Shown here: one piece after another, positions 35,260 to 47,281 of the stretch
How the letters are laid out: every line of letters begins with the position of its first letter
Numbering within the stretch: position 1 is the first letter of the stretch
Assembly: GCA_037783415.1 (NCBI GenBank)
Contig: JAZGTN010000037.1
Location: 4,822,501-4,886,500, forward strand
DNA length: 64,000 nucleotides
Source: Leptasterias polaris
Taxonomy: Eukaryota > Echinodermata > Asteroidea > Forcipulatida > Asteriidae
Reading direction: 5' to 3'
Program-made: the position numbers and the translations under genes
The notes under the pieces: generated by a model
Databases searched by the model: none
What the model was told of the DNA's origin: nothing
What the model saw: the letters and a program-made list of their open reading frames with translations, nothing else

Positions 35260-37645
35260 TACCTCAGGTCCTTTTGGTTGGTAAGCAGTTTGCAACAGCT
35301 AATTCTATTTTATCGATTATAAAAGGCTTATGCTTTCCTTATATATTTAGCTTGCCAGTACATTTAGTTCTTAATTTGGAATCTGAACTGGTTTCAAATA
35401 AATGTGGAACACAAACAAGTGAGATTCACTCTTTCCACTCCATTTTCTGTGCTCGTTATTCTGTTTATCTATATGCAGTATTTTGTGTATAATCATGTTA
35501 TATTTAGAGAAGAGTAGAGTATGAAATAGAGGTTGACTTGAATGAATGAAAGGAATTAAAGAAAACAATTTAAAATGTAAGGATCACATTGAGATTCGTA
35601 ATTTCATTCGGTAACCAATGCCATTCGATGGTAAACAAGTCCTGCCATGAAAGGTAAACTGGTAATGTACTTAATTACTTCACAATATATTAATGTGGGC
35701 GTATGGTTACAAACAATTAGCAGGTTGCTGAGTCGGGGTTGAATCGAGGCGACATCCTCGTCACCATAACAGCAACCGTACGGTACCTATAAATAAGATC
35801 ACACACAATGCTTAATCCGTTGTCAGTCACCGAGGGCAAACAGACAACAGAAGAAGAAAGAAAAAACCCGGCCCTAATTTAATTAGTATAACTGTAATTA
35901 TCATCTGTGTAATATAGGCAGACCGTTTTCTATAAGTAGATTATTAAAGCTGATTGATTGGAGTAAAATGTTTGCCGTTCGACTGTGTATTGGATTAGTA
36001 AAATCGGTAATTATAAATGACGTCATCCGATTGCGCGAAGACGGTGAAGGTTGTTGGTGTTTAAAGCCCGCGCATTTGTGCATTAATCTTTAAAAGACGT
36101 CATTCAGAGATTATATAAACATTTCTCTGCCATGATCTGAGACAATGTTCTGAGTTTTTATATATTCAAATCTACTGCTTACAGAAAATGATGGAGAACA
36201 AAATCAAAACCAATCACAAAAGGGCTGCTAAAGTTTTCACCTATGAAATGTCATTATAATATTCAACCAGTTCAAACTGGAACTTTCCTGTCTACTTTTG
36301 GCAGGAAATTCTAGCTCATAAATTGTTAACGAGAATAAAGGTATAAACATGACCGAGATCGCCAAAATGTCCTTTCATTCTACTGTAGTGATCAGAGCAT
36401 ACTGATGAAAACGTCGAGTTGTTAACCACAGTTTCTTTTCAGAAACACCACAAATCTTAAAGATATAGTTTATGAACATGTTGTCTTCGCAAACCTCACC
36501 CAAGTGGGCCTTTCGTACAAGCTTTGTGCAAGATGCATCATCTCCCAACAGCGAAGTTCGGTGGGTTTTGAGATTCAGAACTTGAAAAGGAATGGGCATG
36601 TAGAATGACATCTTCTGTTTTTAAAGCAATTTTCCATTTACACGCAGACAACTGTCTCTACACTCATGGGATTTTCTTATACCAAGTTTTAAATGGACTA
36701 ACAAGAGCACTGGAAAGGAACGAGAAATGCAAACGAAAACTACGGTTTCAATTGGTCACAAGTGCCACCATAGAGAAAACAAATGGTGCACCCTATACCC
36801 CCTAAAACTTATACCGCAGATGTCAAAACTGACTAATTGTTCAAATTACAAACAGAAAACCGGAACTACAATGTGGAGTCCTATATTTCCGGATGAGATC
36901 TTGTATAGGTATTTCGTCATGAGGTTTACCTGGTGTAATCCCTGCGCTCATAAGCCCTGTATAATTATAAATAGCAGATTGTCAATACGAACACAAACGT
37001 CATCAGCACACTCCGGGTTGGTCATCAGCCGCCCAGTGTAACGGGGGAAGTGTCGCCAGCGTGATCGACCCAGCCGCGGCATCACAAAGACCACAACCAC
37101 GTCATCTTGGCAAAGTCCCTTACTATAGTTGGTGGAAGACACACACACACACACAAATACTCTTGACATTCAAAGTCAATGACTTTTGTTTGATGGTGAC
37201 TTGATATGGCCGTTAGATTCTGCTTGTTAAACCTGGCTTCAAATATTCATGGTTTTACCGCACAATATTGTCCTGTTTCCTTTGTTTCACCGACGACCTT
37301 AAACTTTGCATGACATGATTATCAGTATAGCAAGATGTGAGAATCACAGACGCATAAAAATAAGTAATGAAATTGAAGATGTTGTCTTACAGGAACTGCA
37401 AACAAAAAGCAAATTTGGTTCAGTTTGATGAATGTGATGAACCTCCCTGAATGCTTATTGTATAGACGAAAATAACCTGAAGGGGATTTTTGTCTTTTTG
37501 GCATAAAGCGATAATCCTTTTGGTGAAATACATCAGCAGGAATACATCTGACTTGAATAAAATGTACGACTACGCTTTGCCTAACTTCTTCTCATTCCAA
37601 CTGACCCTGACAGATTTATATATTTATTTATACACGATACTTCTA
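35260..37645. other. No gene recognised; short CA run near 37140
   Basis: Unique-looking DNA. Frames at 36375-36611 (minus) and 36727-37041 (plus) have no motif and no convincing splice context. Confidence 0.35.
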
Positions 37646-37650
37646 GTAAT

Positions 37651-38354
37651 AGACTGTGCAAGTCTCGTGCGTATCCGAACGAGAAAACACGTCAAACGAA
37701 GAACATTTTTATTTCTGAAATCAAATCTTTGTTTTAAATTATATCTCATGACAAAATCTGAACAACAAAAATAAATCATTACAATTTTATGAAATTAGTT
37801 TTAGCTTTTTAAAAAAATACGCCAAAGTGTGTTAATTATTATTGAAAACAAATTAAAACTCTGGGACAAGGATGCTTTTTTGATGTTAACTTTTTAGAAA
37901 CCCCTTACGCGGATTCGTGATGGTCAAACGGGTTTAAAATTGACCCGTATCGCAGTTTAAAGAGGATGCTGACGCCCCAACACCATAGACTGCAATGAAA
38001 AGGGTTCGCTTTGCAATTACAGCATCTGGCGATTATAATCGCGCATCCAAAACAAGCTTTTACATAAGTTTTATGATCGGAGGTGAGCGCAAAATAATTA
38101 ATTTTTGGCAATAACCGGAAGCTGAGGTCAAGTTTAATTCTTGGGTTTTCTTTGTTATATTGTTGAATTGGTTTTACTTTCATATTTTGTTATCACTTAG
38201 TATTACATTCCCAACAACATGTATACTTTTCTAGGTCATAAACTACGTTAAACTAAAATAATTGACAAAACAAAATCTCGCCCACGTAAAACTCCATATG
38301 GTTGGGACCACTATGGTCCCGGAAGTTCGAATGCGCGCGAGACTTGCACAGTCT
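37651..38354. mobile_element. ~700-bp DNA element with terminal inverted repeats
   Basis: The left end agactgtgcaagtctcgtgc and right end (reverse complement) agactgtgcaagtctcgcgc are followed by matching tatccgaac/cattcgaac, giving about 30-bp terminal inverted repeats. A gggaccactatggtccc palindrome lies just inside the right end (near 38308). No transposase frame is present. Partial copies: 4249-4490 and 44514-44565. Confidence 0.75.
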
Positions 38355-38485
38355 ATGACAGATAAATAAACCCAATTCAAAAAGCACTTCGGTCTAACCT
38401 ATAAGGGACACTCACTGCATGGTTATTATTATGATGTGCTTAATATTCACCGCATAAGATACAACCTTTATAGAATGGCCAGTAA

Positions 38486-38834
38486 TTAAAGGCCCTGTAC
38501 ACTATTGGTAAGATCGCAAAACACAAATGTTCACAGATTCACACATAACTTACATGATTTAAAGTAAGTAATTGTAGAAAGGGTTCCTTAAAATATTTCT
38601 GCCTAAAATGCTATCGTTTCTGAGAAATGAGTAAAACAATAGTTTTTATCGCGCGCGATAATAAACTCGATGTTTGAAAAACAGACACATAAGGTCTCTT
38701 TTCACTATTTTCTCGTGACCTCGATGACCAATAATTGAGCTCAAATTTTCACAGGTATGTGGTTGATTACACAAAACATGAACACTGTCTGTGATTATTT
38801 TGTCAGCTCTGCCAATCCTGTATAATACCTTTAA
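38486..38834. mobile_element. TTAA-ended inverted-repeat element (copy 11)
   Basis: Near-identical to copy 6 (3558-3910). Its central palindrome at 38648-38659 is atcgcgcgcgat, where copy 6 has atcacgcgtgat: two changes that keep the palindrome intact. Confidence 0.82.
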
Positions 38835-39807
38835 CTCCAAGGTTGTGTTAAATGGCGTGTATTAATTTCGGATTTGATCCAAATGTTGATCACCAATGTC
38901 CCTATAAATGAAGCTTGGCTCTACAAAATGGCGTGCCGTGTTAGTTCACGATGTAAAAGGAAAACCACGCAATTTCGAGGCATATTTGTGTGGATCATTA
39001 TATTCTACTTTTAAAACATCATTCTAACCATATGCATTTCATAACAAACGGTTTCAAACGCTTTTCATAGACCAACTCGCCCGATCCAAGGCAACGTGTC
39101 CCTTTAAGTGTACTGTCTCTCTCTCTCAGATAATGTGGTCGTCCCCCCCCCCCCCCCACCCCCCACCCCACCTCCGGAACGGGAGCGTACACACAATGCA
39201 ACTCAAAAAACCCAACTCGTCTCTTTGGACGGCTTTTATATAATCAGGGAACCTTGATAGCATTTAGTTGTGTTTTCTCACGAACTTATTGCGTTTTCCG
39301 CCTGACCGAGCAAACCGTGGCCCGTCTTGTGATAAATAGAGCGACTTCATTCGCAATGGGAGTTGGGGAAGAGTGATGGGAAAGACCAACAACAACTGGC
39401 TTTCACTCAGTGTTGGAAATACAGTCCATAGGTTTAAAAGTTAAAGTATAATTCTTCCATAGTGTTTGTGGTTTTTATTTTTAAAATGTTCGTCATGCAG
39501 AAACATTGAGACTATTACACAGTCACCCACTCGTGTTTATGGTGTCAACCGAGGACTTCTCTTTGTTCTCCCATTGTTTGGACATAGTTTTTTTTTGAGA
39601 CGTCCCCATTGGTTTTGTACACGAAATCGAATCGAGGACGTCCTCGGTGTGACTTTTTCCCGGATCCCTTTTGTTAAAACCCTCTCCAAGTCCTCGGTTT
39701 GAATGCGTGGACATGTTCAGAATTAACCACTGCTAACTAATGAAAATCTCTTATTATAAAAATGGTGTCATATCCTCAGGGAGACCGGTGATTTTTTTAA
39801 TGAATAA

Positions 39808-39990
39808 TTTAAAGGATTGTGCTCAACATTGGTAAGATTGAAGAGAAAAATATGCGCAGATTTTCAATTTTCATGTCAGAAAACTTGCCTTGAAGTTTGT
39901 TGTGCCTAAAATGCTGTATTAAGTTGGGGTTTTTTAATTACTGTTTTCTCGTGACTTTAATGACCGATTGAGCCTAACATTTCCAAATTT
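39808..39990. mobile_element. TTAA-type element, truncated (copy 12)
   Basis: Left end ttaaaggattgtgctcaacattggtaag; later 'ttttctcgtgactttaatgacc'. Right end lost. Followed by a TTATTA-rich simple repeat (about 40,035-40,086). Confidence 0.6.
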
Positions 39991-40089
39991 ATATTTGTTT
40001 TTAAGGACGAATAAATGGACTCTTAAATATATAAAGTATTATCGTTATTATCATTATTATTGTTACTGTTATTATCACAATTATTTTAC

Positions 40090-43000
40090 TGTACGTAGGC
40101 TGCTTCATAAAAGCCGAACCTAATTGGTCCGTCATTAGTCCATCGTCTGCCTACGGGATTCCCTATGTGCCACACAATGCTGCCAACGCCTAAGGAAAAA
40201 CTTGAAAGTTGGCGTCGTTCTGTTTTGTACTCTCATTAGCTGCTCATTATTTGTGGTATCAGATGGAAAAACTTGCAGTGTATATCACATTTAATGAATC
40301 ATGTGCTCTTTCGAACAGCCTACAGATTGTTGGGATATCTGTTTGCAAGGCAGTAAATAATGAATGTTTATTGTAATGCAGCAGTCGATACGCTATACAC
40401 GGGACATGAAGAGTGTTTATGTACTGTGACCAATCAGATGGATGTGTGGGCTAGCTACAGACAAAAAGGCGGCTGCACTAAAAAATATAAATAAAAAAAT
40501 AAAAAAATCCGATGAACGAATTATTTGTCAACAAAACGTTCCCATAAGGCAACCATTAACGAAGACAGAACGACTAATTGACCGAAAAAGGCGCCAACAA
40601 ATTCCCCTTCTAAAACAAAGACATCCTTCCGCTTTACAGTCGGCCGTGCCGTGCGCGGTGCTTGTTCATCCGTGATATTTTAAACTCTTACTCACTTCAC
40701 TTCGATTCACATCATCCCCCTCGTCTGTTTTCCCACATTATATTCAAAAGATCGTTGTCTTTGCCCCTGGGGCTGTTGTCACAACCAAGTGCATCTTTTC
40801 AAGACTAATGGTAAATGTCATCTACTCCAGGGTTAATTATAGGGAAACGAGGCTATCGTCTAAGAGACCAAGTGGTTACAGCTTTTAAATATATATAATT
40901 TGATACCACGGCCGTTCTCCAATTTATCATTACAATTCAGTTGTAATCAAGTCCATGTTTTGGGGTTAATGATGATTACTAATGTCCCCGGCTCAATTAA
41001 CTTAATTAACGAAGTAGAGACAATAGAGGACAAACAATCACCACTAAGGCATCTCATCAGATGATTTGATGGCAAACCGATATTCATGATTTTCACAACA
41101 AAGATCAAGGATTGTTCAACCTTGTTGTCTTTGCCGTTAGTTTGTCGACAATTTAAATATCGTTCCTTATCTTCAGTTGGGAGTTCATCTTCAGTAGCAA
41201 ATGTTTGCCAAAACTACATATTGTACAGTCTCTGTATTCAAAGAACTTGGCGGCATTACAATGATAGCATTACAACATAACCACTTCACCACATAACCAC
41301 TTAGAGACTCATTAATACCATATTGTCCCCAGCATTATTATCAGTAGACTCCTCCAAGTATATCGAGTCAAAGAGAGTGAGCGCACCAGTAGCAGTATTT
41401 TGCTGTACATTATCTTGATTCAAAGAGAGTGAGCGTACGTTTTGACCACGTAACCAATTACGTTTAAGAGCAGAGAGTGTACATAGCAGTAGATTGTCAA
41501 CATAGCTATAATATAATCCCTTTAATTCAGACATTACCACACGGGCAGCCACCATTTTCCAAATTTCTACCGTACATTATACTGACTCAAAGAGTGTAAA
41601 CATAGTAGCACCATGTATTTTCAACGGTGCTGCAAGTTTTCCCCCATCTAAGTTTGAAAGCTAGCTCGCCAACAGATAGCCGCTTGTTGCCAACATTATC
41701 AACTGAGTTATATATAACTTAACGGTACATTCAACTATTGCAAGCTACCTAAAGCAGCATCTACTTATAAGATTATCACAGACGCAGTCTCTACCGAGTT
41801 TCAAAGACAGCAGCTCACCAGTAGTAGGCCTACTTGAGCAGCACTTTTTGCTAACAATTGCCAAGGAATTGCAACTTTGTCTTCGATTCAAAGATTGCAA
41901 GCTACATAAACTAGCAATAACAGCGTTACCAATGTACCACGCTTCACATAGTCTCAGCACACCAATAGCTTTTAAAAGATTGTGAGTTTAGCTACCTGTA
42001 GAAACTAGCACAGAGTGTTACAAAGTACGCTATACTTCTTGGCAACGTTTACAAACTCGGTGTCCGTTCCAGAAAAAAGTTCAAGGTCACACGTCTCTAA
42101 TAACCTTCTGACGGAAACAAGGGGAAAACGATACTCTAGTACCTGTAACACTTCTATGGTTAGCAGCGGAAGTTCACAATACCACATTGTTTTACGGCTT
42201 CAATTTACCACATTGAGTACACTGGCTTCTGTAATGTGCGACTCTCTACAGGCGCGGAAGTTCAAGTTTATTTCCCAAGAAGTTCATTAACCCAGCGTTT
42301 TAGTGGCGGATGGACCGTGTAACCATGGTATGTGTTTGTTTGTTGATACGTGTTATAATGTTATGGGCAGAGGACGCCTGACAATCGGGTTCAATGTACT
42401 GAATCAATGCATAAACCGTTACCATATTGGGAATAGTTAACCATAATGTTTATACAAGTGACTTTTTTATGGCTGTAAAGGTGGTGAGTTGTATCCTTAA
42501 CGAATGTCTGACATTGTTGGAATTTGATTTTGGGTTGAAATTGTTGGAATTTCTAAGAAACTTTGGTTTTGGTTGTTTTTAGTACGTCGAGTATAAAATA
42601 TGTGGGGATACAATCAGCGTCATGAAAACATAGTATCAGTCAAATTCCTCATCGTCGGTAAAACTGCTAGACAAGAGAGTATTGTAAACCCAGAGATATA
42701 TTTTTTAATTGTCCATTATCAAAAACAATACAGTGGCTTCCGTTGGCTTGAATTACAGTTACAGTTGAAGGAAGTCCCTTTCCGGTTGAATGAATCTTAT
42801 TATAGATACTGAAATAAAAATGCAATGAACCTCCACTTTCTAAATATTGAGATGACAATTTCCCGCTGTGTTTCCATCACCGAAGTGACACTGTACAATC
42901 ATGCAGTCAATGACGGCGTCATTACTGCGGTCAACTTCGTACGGAAGATAAAATCCTTGGGGTTTTTTAAAGAGGGAAAATAGTCATCCTTGCCCTTTAG

Positions 43001-43145
43001 TTTTTAAACACAACCAGCCGTGAACAAATGACCTTGAATTGACCCGGAAAATGTTAATTTCAATTATCTGTTTGTATGTCTGAAGATTTAAATAAATAAA
43101 TAAACAACAACAATGTGGGTAAGATTCGGGAAATATTTGGAAGGG
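40090..43145. other. No gene recognised
   Basis: About 3 kb of mostly unique DNA. 41,330-41,600 has two to three diverged copies of a 'gattcaaagagagtgagcg' block spaced about 60 bp. No coding feature supported. Confidence 0.35.
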
Positions 43146-43149
43146 GAAA

Positions 43150-43463
43150 TTGCGCCTTTGATGGTACAAGCACGGAATTTAACACACAGTCAGAGCACAG
43201 AGAAAGGTCAGAGGGTGTCATGAGAAAAATCATGAGAAAAAAATGAGAAATTTGGCTGTATGACCATCGCCGAATTATTCATTGAAAAAATGATAAAGGT
43301 AGAATAACAAGCAAATTTTAACATTTTCAAAATGGCTGCCGTTGTATGTTTGTATACCTTTTTTTTTTCAAAGGACAAATCTGTGTTGGCCCCATTGTGA
43401 AATATCTTTTAATGACATACCCTGACTGTGCTAATTCCATGCTTGTACCATCAAATGCACAAT
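43150..43463. mobile_element. Inverted-repeat element, ~310 bp
   Basis: ttgcgcctttgatggtacaa at the left is mirrored by ttgtaccatcaaatgcacaa at the right. The match continues inward (cacagtcag / ctgactgtg). The 109-codon frame at 43346-43675 and the minus frame at 43327-43533 overlap the right arm, so I do not call them genes. Confidence 0.65.
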
Positions 43464-44110
43464 CCCATCTGTCGCCCCGCCTTCCAGTTTGCAAAGAATA
43501 CATCGTAGCCAGTTTTAGTGAAAACGCTAACAACCAAGACAGTTTCTTTATCTGGGATTTTGTGCACGCTCAACAGCGTAATTTGATCGTGGCAATCGAA
43601 ATAAACAATGGTGGGTTTTATGGCTTTAACATTATTTCACATGGATATATTTCCCAAGAGTACTGGTACTGGTAGGCAATTTATAATCAGCGAACTTTCT
43701 GTTTTAACTGAATGCAATATTTATTTTAATTTACTTATATGTACATTACTTTGTAGTTCAGTTTATATTAAAACAGGTTGGTTAAGTCGGCGCCACGACG
43801 AACTTATGAAATTACAACCAGTAGCCCCTATTAGGAAATCCCGGCACCGGTCGGGTAATAATAGCTTCAAAGCAAGCCGTGTTGGACTCTGTGACGTCAC
43901 CGTTCAATGGCTGCGTGTTTGCCTATAACAACGGGAAGTCAAGGTTAATCGGTGGTACACACTTGCACACAAATAACGGATGGTACCGGGATCGTGTGTT
44001 TCATATTGACAATTGAATACGCTCATTAATTACTTATGCAAATGAATCAATTGTTGTGGCTGGTGTGCAATCAGGGTGGTCATTGGTTCTAGGAAGAAGT
44101 AATCTATACG

Positions 44111-44201
44111 GCCTACTAGTAACTAGTAGGCCCTCTATTATTTTTTGTAAATTTATTGAAAACTGTTTTCAATAAATTTACAAAAAATAATAGAGGGCCT
44201 A
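44111..44201. repeat. Two overlapping palindromes, one with 37-bp arms and 1-nt loop
   Basis: 44127-44163 and 44165-44201 are perfect reverse complements (taggccctctatt ... ttgaaaac / gttttcaa ...). The outer segment 44111-44132, ggcctactagt-a-actagtaggcc, is a second palindrome sharing taggcc with the first. Confidence 0.92.
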
Positions 44202-44513
44202 TACTGTCGTAAAATTTATTGAAATAGGTGCAGGACCACGTTGTGTTTTGGTTTTTTGTTTTTTTTTTATACGGCCCGGTTGTGGTAATTTCTGTTAAAA
44301 AGCACACAGAGTGCAAATTCCCTGAAACTGTATTGTTTGTGACGATCGTGTAAAAGAAAATCCGAGGATGAATGTTAAAAGTTCTAACTTTATTCATCCT
44401 TTAGAATTAGAAAAAAACATGTTTAAATGTTACGATTCACTCACAGTTTTTTGGGTTTTTTTTTTGGTAGGGTTAGCAGATTTTTTTTTATAGCATATTC
44501 AGTTGATACTAGG

Positions 44514-44565
44514 ATTAGACTGTGCAAGTAGCACGCGTATTCGAACTTCCGGGACAAGTTGTTCC
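44514..44565 (+). mobile_element. End fragment of TIR element (agactgtgcaagt family)
   Basis: agactgtgcaagtagcacgc, then gtattcgaacttccgggac and a ttgttccc block, matching the outer 50 bp of the right end of 37651-38354 in reverse complement. Confidence 0.55.
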
Positions 44566-44799
44566 CTACTGTATTGAGTTTAACGAGTGTGCGATTCCGT
44601 TTCTTCCAATACTTAGTTTTAACGTAACCTTTGGCTATGACAAAACACATCATATTGTTTGGGAAAGTAAAAGTTTAGTCATGAAACAAATCAACACAGA
44701 AAACCAGAGAATAACACTAGTGGGCAATAAAAATGTCCAACTGACGTTCATGTTGTCATTCAACAGATGTACATGTATAGTCGCGAAAATTTAGCCGTC

Positions 44800-46795
44800 A
44801 TTGTTAGATTTCTAAAAACGAGCATCCTCGTCACATAGATTTCATGGAAAATTCTATAGTTTAAGAATGAGTTGTTTTTCTCGTTTTCGATACGCGCGAA
44901 GAGTGACCTTGCGGATTCCTGGGCATTTCATGGCAGGCAAGATACTTGCATTGGTGAGACATATCCCCCTTTCCATAAGTACTTTGTCAGTTTGTCTTTA
45001 ATGTTTGTGGGTGTTTTGTTTTTAATCAGTCGTCAAGTACGGTAGCTTGCTTGTTATACGGTCGCGAATCGATGAACTCGAGGGTAAGTTTTGCAAATGA
45101 TGGCGCTTTCGCTTTTCATACACCCAATATACCCACAACGAGGCTGAAAGGGGAGATGGGGGGGGGGGTCTAAGAAACGGGGAAAGAATTTTGTCAACAT
45201 ACATAAACCATTTTATTTTTTTGCAAACTTTACCTGCAAAAATTGATTTTTGTATTATTAACTAAAATTAATTAACCACTCTTGATGACTGGTGACACGT
45301 TGTCATTAGGAACATGTGGAAGCCTGTAGCGAAAAGGCTACCGATGATTGCAGCGTTGCTACGTAAGCCCATCCCTAGCTCGGTCCGGGTAGCCAGAATG
45401 CCTTCATCGCTTTGTGACGATGACATGTTCTAAGGAAACCCCAGCCAGCAGTAAGAAATGAGCAGATTCCGGGTGGACCAAGAAGTAAAAACCGTGGAGT
45501 TGTTTACATTAGAAAAAAACTTGTTATTAACTGTTTTGATATTATTATTTATACATAGCAGTGACATCTTAATCTGAGTTTATATCCATCCATCAGCAGG
45601 AAGCCGTAAACATGTGTGCTTGAACCCCGGGAGATCATTCGTAGAAAACCTCATAAAAAAAATTACCAAAGTCTCACAAAATACTATTTTTATACCCCAA
45701 AACAGTGACATTCTGGACAATTCTTTTCTAATACAGAAGGGGATTTTGTGGGGGCGAAATACCCCATCACGAATGTATTGCTAAACAATAGTATTTACAA
45801 GCAATGGCATTTTGTCTGAAATGATCTTCAACTTGCTAATTCTTTTCTCCCAGAAAGTTGTCTGTGAGGTCTTGCTCGAAAGGCTTGGAAGTTGCAGGTC
45901 CGGGGTCACTCCTTGTTCAATGCATGGGGTCTGTAAGAGTACACACTTGTTGTCAAGCACCACTCGGTGGGTTTTTTCGGCTTATAAAAATAAATTCCAC
46001 CTGGGGTGAATAAAAAGTAAGTCAAGATTTAGTAAACATGCATACATAAAAATAGATCGGTCTACGACTATAAAGTGGTTGCCATCACAATGGGGTAGAT
46101 CTTGTTTTCCTTTTTGGTTTAACAGGAAACAAACAAAAAAACGACTGAAATTCACGTCCATGATCTTATTTCGGAGTTTTGCACAAGTCGATGAATGTGA
46201 AATTATGTTTAATAATAAAGTGTTTATGTAAAAGAGATCATAAACACCTTTTTTTAAATTTATAAATGGTGCTTATTTGGTCGCTGCATTCATTTCACCC
46301 TTAATCATCACTCATGCCGTTGCGATGAAGCAAGTATAACATCTCTAGATCTAGTCTTAGTGCAAGACGTTATGTTAAGTTAGTAAAACCATAAACTCCG
46401 ATGCACTACACACGTTGCGGAGTGGGGAATCACGATAGTTGAATGAAAATGAACCAAGACTACTCGAGATCATGAAAAAGGCTATGCGTGTATAATTGTA
46501 AAGGGTGCGTATTATGTCTCGTTGCTGATCAGCTGAGGTTTGTAAAAAGCCCTGGTACGCACCTCATACGCGTGCGTACCGTGTATTTGCAAAAAGGTAT
46601 GTGATCACAGACCCCAAACACTCTGACAATACAAGAAATTGAGTCCGCTTCGCCAGACTGTTTGGCCACGGCATTCCATATTTCGTATACTTGGCATTAT
46701 GTGTATTTCTACTGAGGAATATTTGTATGACAAATGTCAATAAATTGAGAAACCACTGTTCCCGAGCAATGCTCCCTTGCTTCATTAGAGTTCTT
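44800..46795. other. No gene recognised
   Basis: G11 run at 45158-45168. No domain-bearing frame. Confidence 0.35.
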
Positions 46796-46800
46796 CCGAA

Positions 46801-46968
46801 TTGTTTCACGACATTGCATACGTGTGCGCACATATTCGCGAATTGTTTCACGACATTGCATACGTGTGCGCACACATTCGCGATTTGTTTCACGACATTG
46901 CATACGTGTGCGCACATATTCGCGATTTGTTTCACGACATTGCATACGTGTGCGTACACATATGCGAT
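46801..46968. repeat. Four exact-length 42-bp tandem repeats
   Basis: Units start at 46801, 46843, 46885 and 46927, each ttgtttcacgacattgcata plus cgtgtgcgcaca.attcgcga(a/t). Units 1-3 differ at one to three positions, unit 4 at a few more near its end. Because 42 is divisible by three, several frames on both strands stay open, which explains the cluster of 60-130-codon frames. Confidence 0.95.
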
Positions 46969-47281
46969 ATGCGATGTCCCTTCAGGGCCACCATAGGTTT
47001 GCCGTTTTTGTATAGCAGTTGATGTTCTTTGTGCCGCAGCACCTCGTTAACCCTTGTATAAGGTGCTACAGAAATTAGCCTTATGGTTTCAAAGACCTGT
47101 TTTTAAATGTTTTTCTTTGTTCAAGCGCCTTGAGTAATTTGTAGATAATTATATGCTTTTTATAAGACCCATGTATTAAAAATACATTGTCTGTGCGTGT
47201 AACTTGATAGAAAATACACATGTAGTTTAAAACATTTAATTTACTGCATAAAGGTTTTCAAACATCAACGTTTTATGCTAA

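Noticed and set aside
43346..43675. 109-codon frame
   Set aside because: Overlaps one arm of an inverted-repeat element and has no recognisable protein features.
46564..46996. Overlapping 63-131-codon frames on both strands
   Set aside because: Produced by the 42-bp tandem array, whose unit length preserves every frame.
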